A stretch of DNA of 63,916 nucleotides from Thermodesulfobacteriota bacterium (lineage in GTDB: Bacteria; Desulfobacterota; WTBG01; CAIYCZ01; CAIRTM01): positions 1 through 63,916 of the forward strand of contig JANQFE010000056.1 in NCBI GenBank assembly GCA_028278025.1, read 5' to 3'. The translations under genes and the position numbers were made by a program. Each line of letters opens with the position of its first letter. Position 1 is the stretch's first letter. The notes beneath the pieces were generated by a model. That model was not told where the DNA came from, searched no databases, and worked only from the letters and a program-made list of their open reading frames with translations. Below, piece after piece: positions 8,459-16,537 of the stretch.

Positions 8459-9115
8459 TTATATTTTTTCTTTTGCAATTTTAAAAGCAATCATTTTAGT
8501 CAATTTGTTATTAAGTTCAATTTTGTGTTCAAGTTGGTTCTCTATCAGGGTCTCACCAAAATAGCGATACCATGTTATGAAGTCTAAAAAAAAACTCATT
8601 GAGAAAACGGGAAATTTGTTAAAACCTTTAAAATGAATTTTGAGTTTGTTTATCATTAAGTTTAATTCCCTCTTGATATTATCATCCATTATTTTTTCAC
8701 AATTTTTATTACAACGAAAATTTAGTTCTCTATTAGCATCTTTTTTTCTTCTATCCGGACCAGTTCTATTACAAGTACCATTGATCTTTTTTCTACAAGT
8801 TAGTTTCAAATTATTTCCATTTCCATTAAATTCCAAATATTCACAATGGTTATAATTACCACTAACAAGCACAAAAGGTATTCCATTATTATTGCATGTT
8901 TCTATGATATCAGCGTGATTACGTTCTAAGAATATTGCACAAGAATAAAGTTGTGCTGCAGTCTCATCTGTCCAGTTGTCTTTTGTTAGTATTTCGTAAC
9001 GCCCGTCCAGTATATTATCAATCGCATGGTCTATCTTATTAAACCTATAATATTTTTTATTGTTTCTAAAATCTTGCCGTTCTTCAACATCATCTGAAAC
9101 TAGAATATAGTCCAT
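8459..9115 (-). CDS. Unrecognised 218-residue protein, partner of the toroid protein
   Basis: I do not recognise this family. The first 95 residues read like a Rossmann or receiver-like alternation (MDYILVSDD, a central helix, GIPFVLVSGNYN). The middle has seven cysteines (CEYLEF, LTCRKK, TCNRT, FRCNKNCEK), which suggests a metal-binding insert. The C-terminus is helical and basic. The AT-rich composition matches the toroid gene that follows 11 bases later, so the two probably came in together. There is no signal peptide. It could sense a state or ligand for the toroid protein, but nothing in the sequence proves this. Confidence 0.5.
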   Translation of the reverse strand: MDYILVSDDVEERQDFRNNKKYYRFNKIDHAIDNILDGRYEILTKDNWTDETAAQLYSCAIFLERNHADIIETCNNNGIPFVLVSGNYNHCEYLEFNGNGNNLKLTCRKKINGTCNRTGPDRRKKDANRELNFRCNKNCEKIMDDNIKRELNLMINKLKIHFKGFNKFPVFSMSFFLDFITWYRYFGETLIENQLEHKIELNNKLTKMIAFKIAKEKI

Positions 9116-9371
9116 GGATACCTCACCAATTTCTGCATTTAAAGGACAGTCTTTACATTAAAAAATTAATTTATTAATTTTTTGGATATGGCAATCAAAT
9201 AATGAATTAAATACTTTCGTTATTGTCAATAACGGTAATTTATTGCTATTTTCTCTACATATCGGCAAATTTATTTTTTTAATTAAAAAAAGATAAAAAT
9301 ATTACAAAAAAGGCTAAAAAGTGCTCTTTTTTCCAAATTGGTCTAATGAATGTTATATAGTTTAAAAAGTT

Positions 9372-9929
9372 CTAACTGTAAAGTAAATTCCCTAAAATAA
9401 GTACAATAACTGTAATAGCACCACCCCCCGTGGCAGCAAATTTAACAGGGTGTTCTTTTGCAAATGGCAGGGGGATATTGCCTTTAGCCGCAAAACTCCC
9501 TCCTAAAAAATTAACACTCAACCCAGAACCTAATGCGAGCACTACTACTACAAGAAATCTACTGTTGTCAGGGACATGGAACCCCAATGTTGAAAAAACA
9601 ACTAAACCCATAAAAAAGACCAGGGTAATGCCACCAAACACTACTGCACAAATGTTATATATTTGTAGTACGGGAACCTGTTCATCATGATGTTTGGACT
9701 CTTTATCCAAGTAATCAATGCCATTAGCGTTAATTTGATATTTTTTATTTTCTCGGCTTATATAATTGGATTGACACAAATATGCTAGAATTTTATCAAT
9801 TGTTTTTTGGTCTGTTTTTAAAACATTACGTATTTCTATTTTACTAATAAACTTTGTGGGGTCATTATTAAAGCATTCATTCAGATATGATAGAACTGTT
9901 TTTCTTGATATATTGTTGTTTTTTGCCAT
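9372..9929 (-). CDS. Winged-helix protein with C-terminal membrane segments
   Basis: 185 residues. Residues 1-75 look like a winged helix: SKIEIRNVLKTDQKTIDKILAYLCQSNYISRENKKYQINANGIDYL. Residues 85-185 hold about three hydrophobic helices (ICAVVFGGITLVFFMGLVVF, RFLVVVVLALGSGLSVNFLG, TGGGAITVIVLILGNLLYS) joined by a short Pro-rich loop. The architecture is of the kind used by accessory or conflict-associated membrane proteins. It may act as a membrane effector controlled by the N-terminal domain. AT-rich like its neighbours. Function unknown. Confidence 0.5.
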   Translation of the reverse strand: MAKNNNISRKTVLSYLNECFNNDPTKFISKIEIRNVLKTDQKTIDKILAYLCQSNYISRENKKYQINANGIDYLDKESKHHDEQVPVLQIYNICAVVFGGITLVFFMGLVVFSTLGFHVPDNSRFLVVVVLALGSGLSVNFLGGSFAAKGNIPLPFAKEHPVKFAATGGGAITVIVLILGNLLYS

Positions 9930-10763
9930 CTGAATTTTGTAGCTTATTGCACCGTTTACGAGCAGGTGCTTTTACTAAATCCAGCCCATTGCAGCATATG
10001 TTTCTATTAAAAATTTTGGTTTGGGAGAGACATATGGCTTAAGGAATCAGTCTGCAGCTTTTTACCCTATAACATCTTTATTTGTCAAGAGCACTTAATT
10101 CAAGTTTTTTGTTCTACATGATATTTTTTGAATTAATTTACTCCCACAAAATATCTCATAAAATTTTTTTATTAATAATATCCTTAGCAAGAAAAATGTC
10201 AATTAAAAAAAATATTATCATTGCCTTAAAATTGAATTGATTCACACATCAAATATCATTTTTATGTGGTCACCATGCTGCATACATAGCCATCGAAAAC
10301 CGATAAGACCGATAATCCGGGGACATCCATGATACGTTTATGTCAAGGAGGAAAAGGAGATTTCTCCTAAAATTGGATTTAAAGATGCACCCTTCCTGTG
10401 ATTTTAAAATCAAAACCTTGTCAAAATAACAGCTATCGGTAACGACCTTTCTTGTTTTATGAGTCGACGGCGATTCGCGACCAGACATCCATTTGCGGTA
10501 TGAGAACCTTTTCAGTTCTTTGCCGATGATTGAGTTGTGATCAACCTGCCAACCACGAATCACTATAACGGCGCATCTCGACTGACTGTCGATAGCACAC
10601 TCCCCAGAATGCCGGGACTGACAGGATGAAAAGCCGTTTCAGACAGTTATGCAGCTTGCATAACAAAAGGGCGACCGCTTTTGTCTACGGCCATTAATTA
10701 GAGCCTGACATGACACATATACTTTTATATTTTTAAAATAAGATGCGCTATTGCTTTAAAGAC
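9930..10763. other. Long gap in the island with no convincing gene
   Basis: 834 bases between the winged-helix gene and the Fic gene. The first 330 are AT-rich with no frame. 10260-10700 is richer in GC and contains a 97-codon GTG-initiated minus-strand frame (10270-10563) without a ribosome-binding site or recognisable motif. A short palindrome GGAGATTTCTCC lies at about 10346. This may be a decayed gene or foreign DNA. I see no RNA gene. Confidence 0.4.
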
Positions 10764-11915
10764 TTAAAGAGCTTCTTCTAATGCCCTGAGATTCCAAACA
10801 TATTCTTTATTCTCATCAAGTGTTATAAGTTTCATCTTACTAAGTTTAATTAAATCTCTTCTTGCAGTCCTTTCATTTACCTTTTTATAAAGTCCTCTAA
10901 ATTGAGGTTCATTAAACAAGCTTTTTAGCGAAAAATTTTTAAAGTACTTTGCGTCTACAAGTATGCATAACAAATCACATTGCCGCTGTGTTAAAGCTTT
11001 ACTATCTTTTAGTTGGTTATAATAATCTCTTAAAGTATAAAAGCGAATTACAAGAGTAATTCTTTGTTTGATGTTATCTAAAGAAGCGACCACTCCTTTT
11101 AAAGTAAACTCTAAGAAAGCCGTTATATCGTTCTGTTGGTTTTTTCTAGCAGCAGAAAAGACATTAAAGTACTCATCCATATTCAAGTAGTAATAGTTAG
11201 AAAGCATCGGAGGTACAAATTTTATTCCTGCTAATCTTAACAACATGGCTTCTATGATACGAGCAGTTCTACCATTGCCATCTGCAAAGGGGTGTATCAT
11301 AGCAAAATGATAATGTGCTAACGAAGCTCGTATTTCCGGCTTTAATTCTGATATTTCTTTAGAGTTTATCCATGTTACAAACTCTTGCATAAGGTTTTTA
11401 ATATCATCATAACACTTTGGTGGCGTATAAACACCTCCATGTTCAGCATCACCAACTTTAACAGGATGGTTTCGATATTGTCCGGGCGTATTGCCCTGAT
11501 ATTTAACATCTTTTGTTAATATCTCATGGATTTTTCTTATGATATCTTCATTAATGTGAAAATCAGCATCTGCTGGTTGATATTTTTCAAGAAAATCATA
11601 AACTGTTTTTAGATTCTTTATTTCAACTTCTGCTTGTTCTTTAGTTTTAACAAACTTATCAGAAATAAGATCCCCAACTTGTTCTTCAGAAAGGGGGTTC
11701 CCCTCCAAAGCGGCTGTGCCAAAAATCGATTTGCGGATTATTTCTTCTTTAATCTTAGCCAACAAAGTTGGCCAAATTGGCAAGTCTTGAATCGTTTCAT
11801 AAAGAACATAAATTTTAGTTAAAAAGTCTCTCAGACTATCATTGTTAAAATTACTACTAAATATAAAGTTTCCTGACTTAAAAGTAGCGACTTTTTTTAC
11901 TTTTGAATTGTCCAT
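10764..11915 (-). CDS. Fic-domain protein (probable AMP transferase)
   Basis: 383 residues. The catalytic loop HPFADGNGRTAR matches the Fic motif HPFx(D/E)GNGR, which AMPylates target proteins from ATP. An N-terminal inhibitory helix is present (TAALEGN in the S/T-xxx-E-G/N form), so the protein is self-inhibited in the class II manner. The C-terminal region looks like a winged helix (NERTARRDLIKLSKMKLITL), which suggests DNA binding or autoregulation. Two TTGTCATA direct repeats at about 11930-11952, just upstream of the start, could be its operator. It sits in an AT-rich accessory island. Targets unknown. Confidence 0.88.
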   Translation of the reverse strand: MDNSKVKKVATFKSGNFIFSSNFNNDSLRDFLTKIYVLYETIQDLPIWPTLLAKIKEEIIRKSIFGTAALEGNPLSEEQVGDLISDKFVKTKEQAEVEIKNLKTVYDFLEKYQPADADFHINEDIIRKIHEILTKDVKYQGNTPGQYRNHPVKVGDAEHGGVYTPPKCYDDIKNLMQEFVTWINSKEISELKPEIRASLAHYHFAMIHPFADGNGRTARIIEAMLLRLAGIKFVPPMLSNYYYLNMDEYFNVFSAARKNQQNDITAFLEFTLKGVVASLDNIKQRITLVIRFYTLRDYYNQLKDSKALTQRQCDLLCILVDAKYFKNFSLKSLFNEPQFRGLYKKVNERTARRDLIKLSKMKLITLDENKEYVWNLRALEEAL

Positions 11916-12063
11916 AATTATATCACATTATTTGTCATAGTAATTGTCATAAAAAAAGAATCTAATTATATATAGTTATTATATTAATAGATTTTATTTT
12001 GTCAATAAAATTGTCCAAAATTATTGCTTTTGATTTGACTTAAAAATTGGAATAAGAAAACTT

Positions 12064-12086
12064 TTTTTAGTGTCCATTTAGTGTCC
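12064..12086. repeat. Tandem GTGTCCA direct repeats near the tRNA fragment
   Basis: TTTAGTGTCCA occurs twice in a row with a 12-base period. Spaced direct repeats of this size beside a tRNA fragment resemble integrase or excisionase arm-type sites. This is inferred from position only. Confidence 0.3.
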
Positions 12087-12152
12087 AAACTGGGGGTTTT
12101 TGAGGGATGTTGAGGGCTGTAACAGGACTGTGGAAAACCAAGATAACTACAC

Positions 12153-12201
12153 AAAAAAACAGGGGTTTTGCCGTAAATCTCATGACTTAGGCAAAACCCC
12201 T
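12153..12201 (-). terminator. Rho-independent terminator
   Basis: AGGGGTTTTGCC (12161-12172) pairs perfectly with GGCAAAACCCCT (12190-12201). On the minus strand the stem is followed by a G and then seven T, a standard intrinsic terminator. It would stop transcription arriving from the tRNA-like fragment just upstream on that strand. Confidence 0.7.
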
Positions 12202-12202
12202 T

Positions 12203-12230
12203 GACCGACTCCGGAGGCCAACGCTCTATC
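12203..12230 (-). other. tRNA-Arg(CCG)-like fragment, candidate attachment site
   Basis: Read on the minus strand, GATAGAGCGTTGGC followed by CTCCGGA and GTCGG matches the D-arm end, anticodon arm and CCG anticodon of bacterial tRNA-Arg. The acceptor, T-arm and 5' part are missing, so it is not a working tRNA. Partial tRNA copies beside AT-rich accessory DNA are typical left- or right-hand attachment sites of integrative elements. A terminator and short direct repeats follow. No integrase gene is visible in the window. Confidence 0.5.
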
Positions 12231-12420
12231 AACAATGAACATCTTAATCAGCAATCAGCAATGAGTAATGAGTAATAAAAAGCACTCCAGAAGGAAAAGG
12301 GATCAGGTCTTTGCTTGGCTCAAACATTTTTTTCAGACCGGATAACAGGATGTACGTGATCATAATAATCATGTTAATCCTGTAAATCCTGTCAAGTTCA
12401 CAGTGTTGGCCTGCATACTG

Positions 12421-14496
12421 TTACCGAAACAGAGGAGCGGCATAGTGTATGGCAGTTTTTACCGCCCGGCCCAATATCGGATGGGCATCAAGGATTGCGG
12501 TCAGTCTCTCAGCAGTCTTGTAATACTGCCCGATCAGGGTTCTGCCGATTGCTGCTTTTGCCAGCACATTATCGCGCACGTGCCGCATAGCGGCAAGCTC
12601 AGGGGCAGCATCGCCCAGCACAAACGCTACTGGACAACTACGCTCAGGTGCTTCTGAAGCCAGTCGGTACACTTTTGCTGCGGAAGCTCCGGGTTGTTCA
12701 TCTCCGGGAAAATGTGCCGGTGACTGACCGGATGCAGCCAGGTACAGGCTGCCGGCAAACGTAATAAACTCGCTAAACTCAATGATGGTTTGGTCGCCAA
12801 AACCGTCTCCGGTGACCCGTGTCCAGGAAAGATCGCCAGCCGGGCCGGTTGCTCTCCAGATATCAGCCCCGTCAATAGGAGCAAGATCATTAAAAGCATT
12901 ATTTACATTAGTCCCTACATACAGGGCTGAGTTATAGGTATAAATATTTGCCGCAATATTATTGGGGTCGCCAAAACCATCGGGGAAGGGCTGAGGAGTA
13001 TCTTCTCCTCCCACAACATACACCCAGGCCCCATCATCTGTAGCGCCGGTAGCCGTATACATAAGCCGACAGCCCCCCTGCAGTCGCACAATTCCGCTAA
13101 AAAGAAGCTCATCATACTGCGCCCAGGTCCAGGCCTGAAAGTTGGAGTTTTGAAAATCATCGTTTACACCGAAACCGTTTTCATTGGTACCGGTAGCATT
13201 TTCATCCACAAAAGCATCCACTATGTAGTTCCACTCATCCCCATCAAGCCTGAGCACACGGGCACCGCGCCCATTGCAGCCGCTGGTGCCGGTACCACCT
13301 GTGAAAAGAGTCAGTGTACCGGTAATGTCATTTGCAACAAGGTGCGTTGTGCTGGAACTCACCGGCAAGCCGTTTCTCTCCGGAAGCACCGGGCCCGGGC
13401 AGTCCTCATCAGCAATCGGGTTGCCATCGGGATCAAATCCGTGAAACAGGCCCAGGCTGTAGTCAGTCGTAGGCACCCAGGCAGTACCATCGCTTGTCTT
13501 CCAGATGCGCGACCCATCCACATAGTTAAGTCCCACAGTTGCATAAAGCTCACCGTTGAACACTTCAAGATCTACAATAGATTTATTCCAAATCTCGCCG
13601 AAACCCTGTTCTTCCTCCCCACACACAATGCTGTAAGCATCACCGATGCTGATTGCCGGCACTATATGTGCCGGCCGGCCGGGATCACCGGCAATCTGAT
13701 GCTCCTCGCACAGGGTATCTTCATCCCCTGCTTTTTCATCCTGCTGAACTGTTAAGGCTGTGACAGTATTGGAAACGATATTAAGCAGTCGCAGGCCGGG
13801 GGCATCTGCTTCTGTAAGGCCGGTGCTGTTGGTAAATGCTGCTTCAACGCGCAGGATGCAGTTTTGCCAGGCATTGGTTTCCCAGGTTTTGGTATCATCA
13901 CTAATACGGGCAGTAAGGTCATCATCCTCAGAGCAATCTGCAATATCAGTGATAGTGCCGGCTTCATCACTGTCAACACCAGGGGCCACAAGAGCCTGCC
14001 AGGTTGTGCCGTCAAACCGCCAGATTTCAAGGCCGATAGAGCCGTACAGCAGTGAACCCTGGTAGCCTGATGATACGGCCAGATACAGAGAGCCCTTAAA
14101 CTCGATCAGATCACCCCAAATGTTCTGCATGAGATTATATTTTGCATCGGTAGTATTAAAACTGCCGGGTTTGACAAATCCGAAAAACTTGTTGTTGTCG
14201 GTAAGCCCTGCTACACTGACCTGCTCCCAGTCACCTGCAGCAGTTGTGCGCCAGATTTCAAACCCGGTTTCATCATTGCGGGTCACCGCATAGAGGCTGT
14301 CCTGAAACGGCAGCAGAGATACTACCGCCAAATTGTCTGCGTTGCCGAAACCGGGCGCGCTCACCCGCTCCCAGACTGATCCGTCTTCGGCGGTGACGGT
14401 TTCAAGGGCTTGAGGGATATTCTGTGAATGGACTTTTTCATATATGCCCATAAAAAAAAGCAGTGTGCCCAGAAATAGTAATGCATAATTTTTCAT
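12421..14496 (-). CDS. Secreted repeat protein with CFI-box-like C-terminal domain
   Basis: About 691 residues from the ATG at 14496 (AAGGA seven bases upstream). Signal peptide MKNYALLFLGTLLFFMGIY. The body has recurring units of the kind EFKGSLYLAVSSGY..EIWR, VFNGELYATVGLNY..RIWKTSDG and TYNSALYVGTNVN..DIWRATG, suggesting a beta-propeller or similar repeat fold exposed outside the cell. The last 70 residues (CPVAFVLGD, MRHVRDNVLAKA, GRTLIGQYYK, ERLTAILDAHP) resemble the CFI-box C-terminal domain and recur in the LamG/PKD protein at 44124-46802. Its function is unknown; probably surface or exported. Confidence 0.65.
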   Translation of the reverse strand: MKNYALLFLGTLLFFMGIYEKVHSQNIPQALETVTAEDGSVWERVSAPGFGNADNLAVVSLLPFQDSLYAVTRNDETGFEIWRTTAAGDWEQVSVAGLTDNNKFFGFVKPGSFNTTDAKYNLMQNIWGDLIEFKGSLYLAVSSGYQGSLLYGSIGLEIWRFDGTTWQALVAPGVDSDEAGTITDIADCSEDDDLTARISDDTKTWETNAWQNCILRVEAAFTNSTGLTEADAPGLRLLNIVSNTVTALTVQQDEKAGDEDTLCEEHQIAGDPGRPAHIVPAISIGDAYSIVCGEEEQGFGEIWNKSIVDLEVFNGELYATVGLNYVDGSRIWKTSDGTAWVPTTDYSLGLFHGFDPDGNPIADEDCPGPVLPERNGLPVSSSTTHLVANDITGTLTLFTGGTGTSGCNGRGARVLRLDGDEWNYIVDAFVDENATGTNENGFGVNDDFQNSNFQAWTWAQYDELLFSGIVRLQGGCRLMYTATGATDDGAWVYVVGGEDTPQPFPDGFGDPNNIAANIYTYNSALYVGTNVNNAFNDLAPIDGADIWRATGPAGDLSWTRVTGDGFGDQTIIEFSEFITFAGSLYLAASGQSPAHFPGDEQPGASAAKVYRLASEAPERSCPVAFVLGDAAPELAAMRHVRDNVLAKAAIGRTLIGQYYKTAERLTAILDAHPILGRAVKTAIHYAAPLFR

Positions 14497-14659
14497 AATT
14501 ATTTTCCTTTTACGGTTAATGAACACTGTTAAAATTTCTGAATCTATTAATATTTAGTATAAATCTAAATGTCAATCAAGTTATCAATTTGATTCTTGAA
14601 TTGAGTAAAATTTTATAATATATTTTTAGAAAGGTATAATTTCATAAGAATTTAAGGGT

Positions 14660-14992
14660 ATGGTTCGTTTTAAAAACATAGAAGAGCAGGCGCTTGGTGT
14701 CCTAAAAAAAAGTCTCAACCAAATGCTCGCAGACCGCTTGATAACTATAACAATTTTTGGCTCACGTGCCCGTGGAGACTTTAATACTGATTCAGATATC
14801 GATATTGCAATTATTGTACGGGATTTGACAAGAGAGCTTAAGAACCAGATCCTTGACCAGGTAGCTGAAATAGAGTTTGACTTTGTTATGCCGTTGTCTG
14901 TGCTGGTGTTCTCCGAGGAGGAATTTAATAATCTAAGAAAACGCGAGAGACGTCTGGCTTTGGACATACTGAAAGAGGGGATTCCCCTATGA
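14660..14992 (+). CDS. MNT-type nucleotidyltransferase antitoxin
   Basis: 110 residues. The minimal nucleotidyltransferase motif GSRARGDFNTDSDIDIAII is complete, with both aspartates of the metal site. In HEPN/MNT modules this protein neutralises its HEPN partner, in studied cases by adding AMP groups. Its stop overlaps the start of the following HEPN gene by four bases, so the two are translationally coupled. Confidence 0.88.
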   Translation: MVRFKNIEEQALGVLKKSLNQMLADRLITITIFGSRARGDFNTDSDIDIAIIVRDLTRELKNQILDQVAEIEFDFVMPLSVLVFSEEEFNNLRKRERRLALDILKEGIPL

Positions 14993-15393
14993 CTGATGAA
15001 AACATAAAAATAAATATACACGAAGAACTAAAAAGAGCATCTGATGTTTTCGATGCCGCTACAGTGCTTTTTGATAACGAGTTTATTAATGATGCTGTTT
15101 CAAGGTTGTACTATTTTTTGCTGTATAATATCCGTGCGCTGCTCTTATCTAAGGAACTCGAGCCCCGAACCCATGAAGGAGCCCTGCGGCTTTTTGCGCA
15201 GCATTTTGTAAAAACTAAAATCTTTAAAACAGATGATTCACATATATTTTCTAAGTTGATGAAATACAGAGAAGAAGCCGATTATAACCCTGCCTATGAA
15301 TTCACAAAAAATGATTTCATCGAGTTAAAAAAAGATAGTGAGGGACTTGCTGTAAAAATAAAATTTTATTTAGAAGACAAAGGGTACTTTTAA
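14989..15393 (+). CDS. HEPN-domain toxin partner
   Basis: 134 residues, four-helix HEPN protein. The typical helix SRLYYFLLYNIRALLLSKEL is followed by an RTHEGALRLF segment, where an Arg..His pair could serve as the RNase site (Rx4-6H is the family pattern). HEPN proteins paired with MNT proteins act as tRNA/mRNA-cleaving toxins in stress response or phage defence. The ATGA overlap with the MNT gene and shared orientation support one module. Confidence 0.85.
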   Translation: MTDENIKINIHEELKRASDVFDAATVLFDNEFINDAVSRLYYFLLYNIRALLLSKELEPRTHEGALRLFAQHFVKTKIFKTDDSHIFSKLMKYREEADYNPAYEFTKNDFIELKKDSEGLAVKIKFYLEDKGYF

Positions 15394-15438
15394 CCTGAAA
15401 CTCCTTCAAACAAACTATTAAATCCAGAAAGGTGCAAA

Positions 15439-16170
15439 ATGCGCGCAAAAAAAAATAAGAAAGGATTGCTGCTCTTTGCTGTGCTCCTCCTGTGTAACAT
15501 TCATCCTGCTGCCTGCGACGCAGGGTCCGACCCCTATGCCTCGGCCAGACACCGCATGATCGAGCACGACCTCAAGGATCGCGATATAGTTGATCCGGTA
15601 GTGCTCAAAGCCATAGAAAGGGTACCGCGCCATATGTTTGTTGATGAAAACCTCAGGGGGCAGGCCTATAATGATCATCCTCTTCCCATTGGTGAAGGAC
15701 AGACCATATCCCAGCCCTACATCGTGGCTTTCATGACCCAACACCTTAAGCTAAAAAAAAGCGACCGGGTACTTGAGATCGGCACCGGTTCAGGCTATCA
15801 GGCTGCGGTGCTGGCAGAAATAGCTGAACATGTTTATACTATCGAGATCGTAGCCCCTCTGGCAAAAAAGTCCGCAAAGCTTTTAAAGTCATTGGGCTAT
15901 GATAATATAACGGTAAAAACAGGTGACGGGTTTTTCGGCTGGAAGGAACAGGCCCCCTTTGATGCCATTATACTGACCGCAGCGCCCGACAAAATCCCTC
16001 AGCCCCTTATTGATCAACTTGCCGAAGGCGGCCGCCTCATTGCTCCGGTCGGCACTGCTTTTTGGACCCAGAGCCTGGTGCTGGGCACCAAACAGGGGGG
16101 GGAATTTAAGATAAAAAACATCCTGCCTGTGCGATTTGTACCCATGACCGGCGAGGCACAGAAAAAGTAA
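15439..16170 (+). CDS. pcm: Exported protein-L-isoaspartate O-methyltransferase
   Basis: 243 residues. The core is standard PCMT: family start RHRMIEHDLKDRDI, SAM-binding VLEIGTGSGYQAAVLAEIA, and PIGEGQTISQPYIVAFM. It methylates isoaspartyl residues so that aged proteins can be repaired. Unusually it begins with a signal peptide (KKGLLLFAVLLLCNIHPAACDA), pointing to the periplasm, where SAM is not known to be available. The helix ends in AAC, so it may also be lipid-anchored. Upstream it is close to the HEPN gene (45 bases); downstream lies repeat R3a. Confidence 0.88.
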   Translation: MRAKKNKKGLLLFAVLLLCNIHPAACDAGSDPYASARHRMIEHDLKDRDIVDPVVLKAIERVPRHMFVDENLRGQAYNDHPLPIGEGQTISQPYIVAFMTQHLKLKKSDRVLEIGTGSGYQAAVLAEIAEHVYTIEIVAPLAKKSAKLLKSLGYDNITVKTGDGFFGWKEQAPFDAIILTAAPDKIPQPLIDQLAEGGRLIAPVGTAFWTQSLVLGTKQGGEFKIKNILPVRFVPMTGEAQKK

Positions 16171-16176
16171 GTTTAA

Positions 16177-16406
16177 TTAACCGCAGACTGACGCCGACTA
16201 ACGCAGAAATTCTAAGCGGGCGACTTGCCCGCTTAGAAAATGCAATCGCTGTGCGATATATTATAAATATTTTTGCATGAGAAATTAAAGGGCTAAAAGT
16301 ATCGGTTTTGTATTATACTTCTGGCCTGAAAGGCCATAGCTGGTTTTTCTCCCGCAGTGTCGCGGGAGAAAAAAGTCCGCGCCCGTCTGCGTCTGTCTGT
16401 GGTTAA
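16177..16406 (+). repeat. R3 repeat, copy a
   Basis: 230 bp with related ends TTAACCGCAGACTGACGC and GTCTGTCTGTGGTTAA. It contains three hairpins: TCTAAGCGGGC/GCCCGCTTAGA (16211-16237), GGCCTGAAAGGCC (about 16323) and TTTTTCTCCCGC/GCGGGAGAAAAA (about 16343-16372). Copies at 38115-38333, 39047-39267 and 51140-51349. It fills most of the gap after the PCMT gene. MITE-like. No coding frame. Confidence 0.85.
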
Positions 16407-16537
16407 TAAAAAGAGCTGTTCGGGTCGCACGGCTAAAAGTCGTAGATCCGACTGGAGGACCAGTGGATTTGTAAGTTAAACTAATTTGTGATGTGACCGT
16501 TCATGCTTCTCTGTTTATCGTTTACTATTCAGTCTTA

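Noticed and set aside
10270..10563. 97-codon minus-strand frame in the island gap
   Set aside because: GTG start without ribosome site, no motif, and composition unlike its neighbours. Listed only as gap content.
12002..12235. 77-codon minus-strand frame over the tRNA-like fragment
   Set aside because: It reads through the tRNA fragment, terminator stem and direct repeats, so it is an accidental frame.
16201..16375. R3 hairpins as ordinary Rho-independent terminators or as a CRISPR-like array
   Set aside because: The same 210-230 bp block recurs at four places in both orientations with conserved ends; spacing is not regular and there are no spacers.
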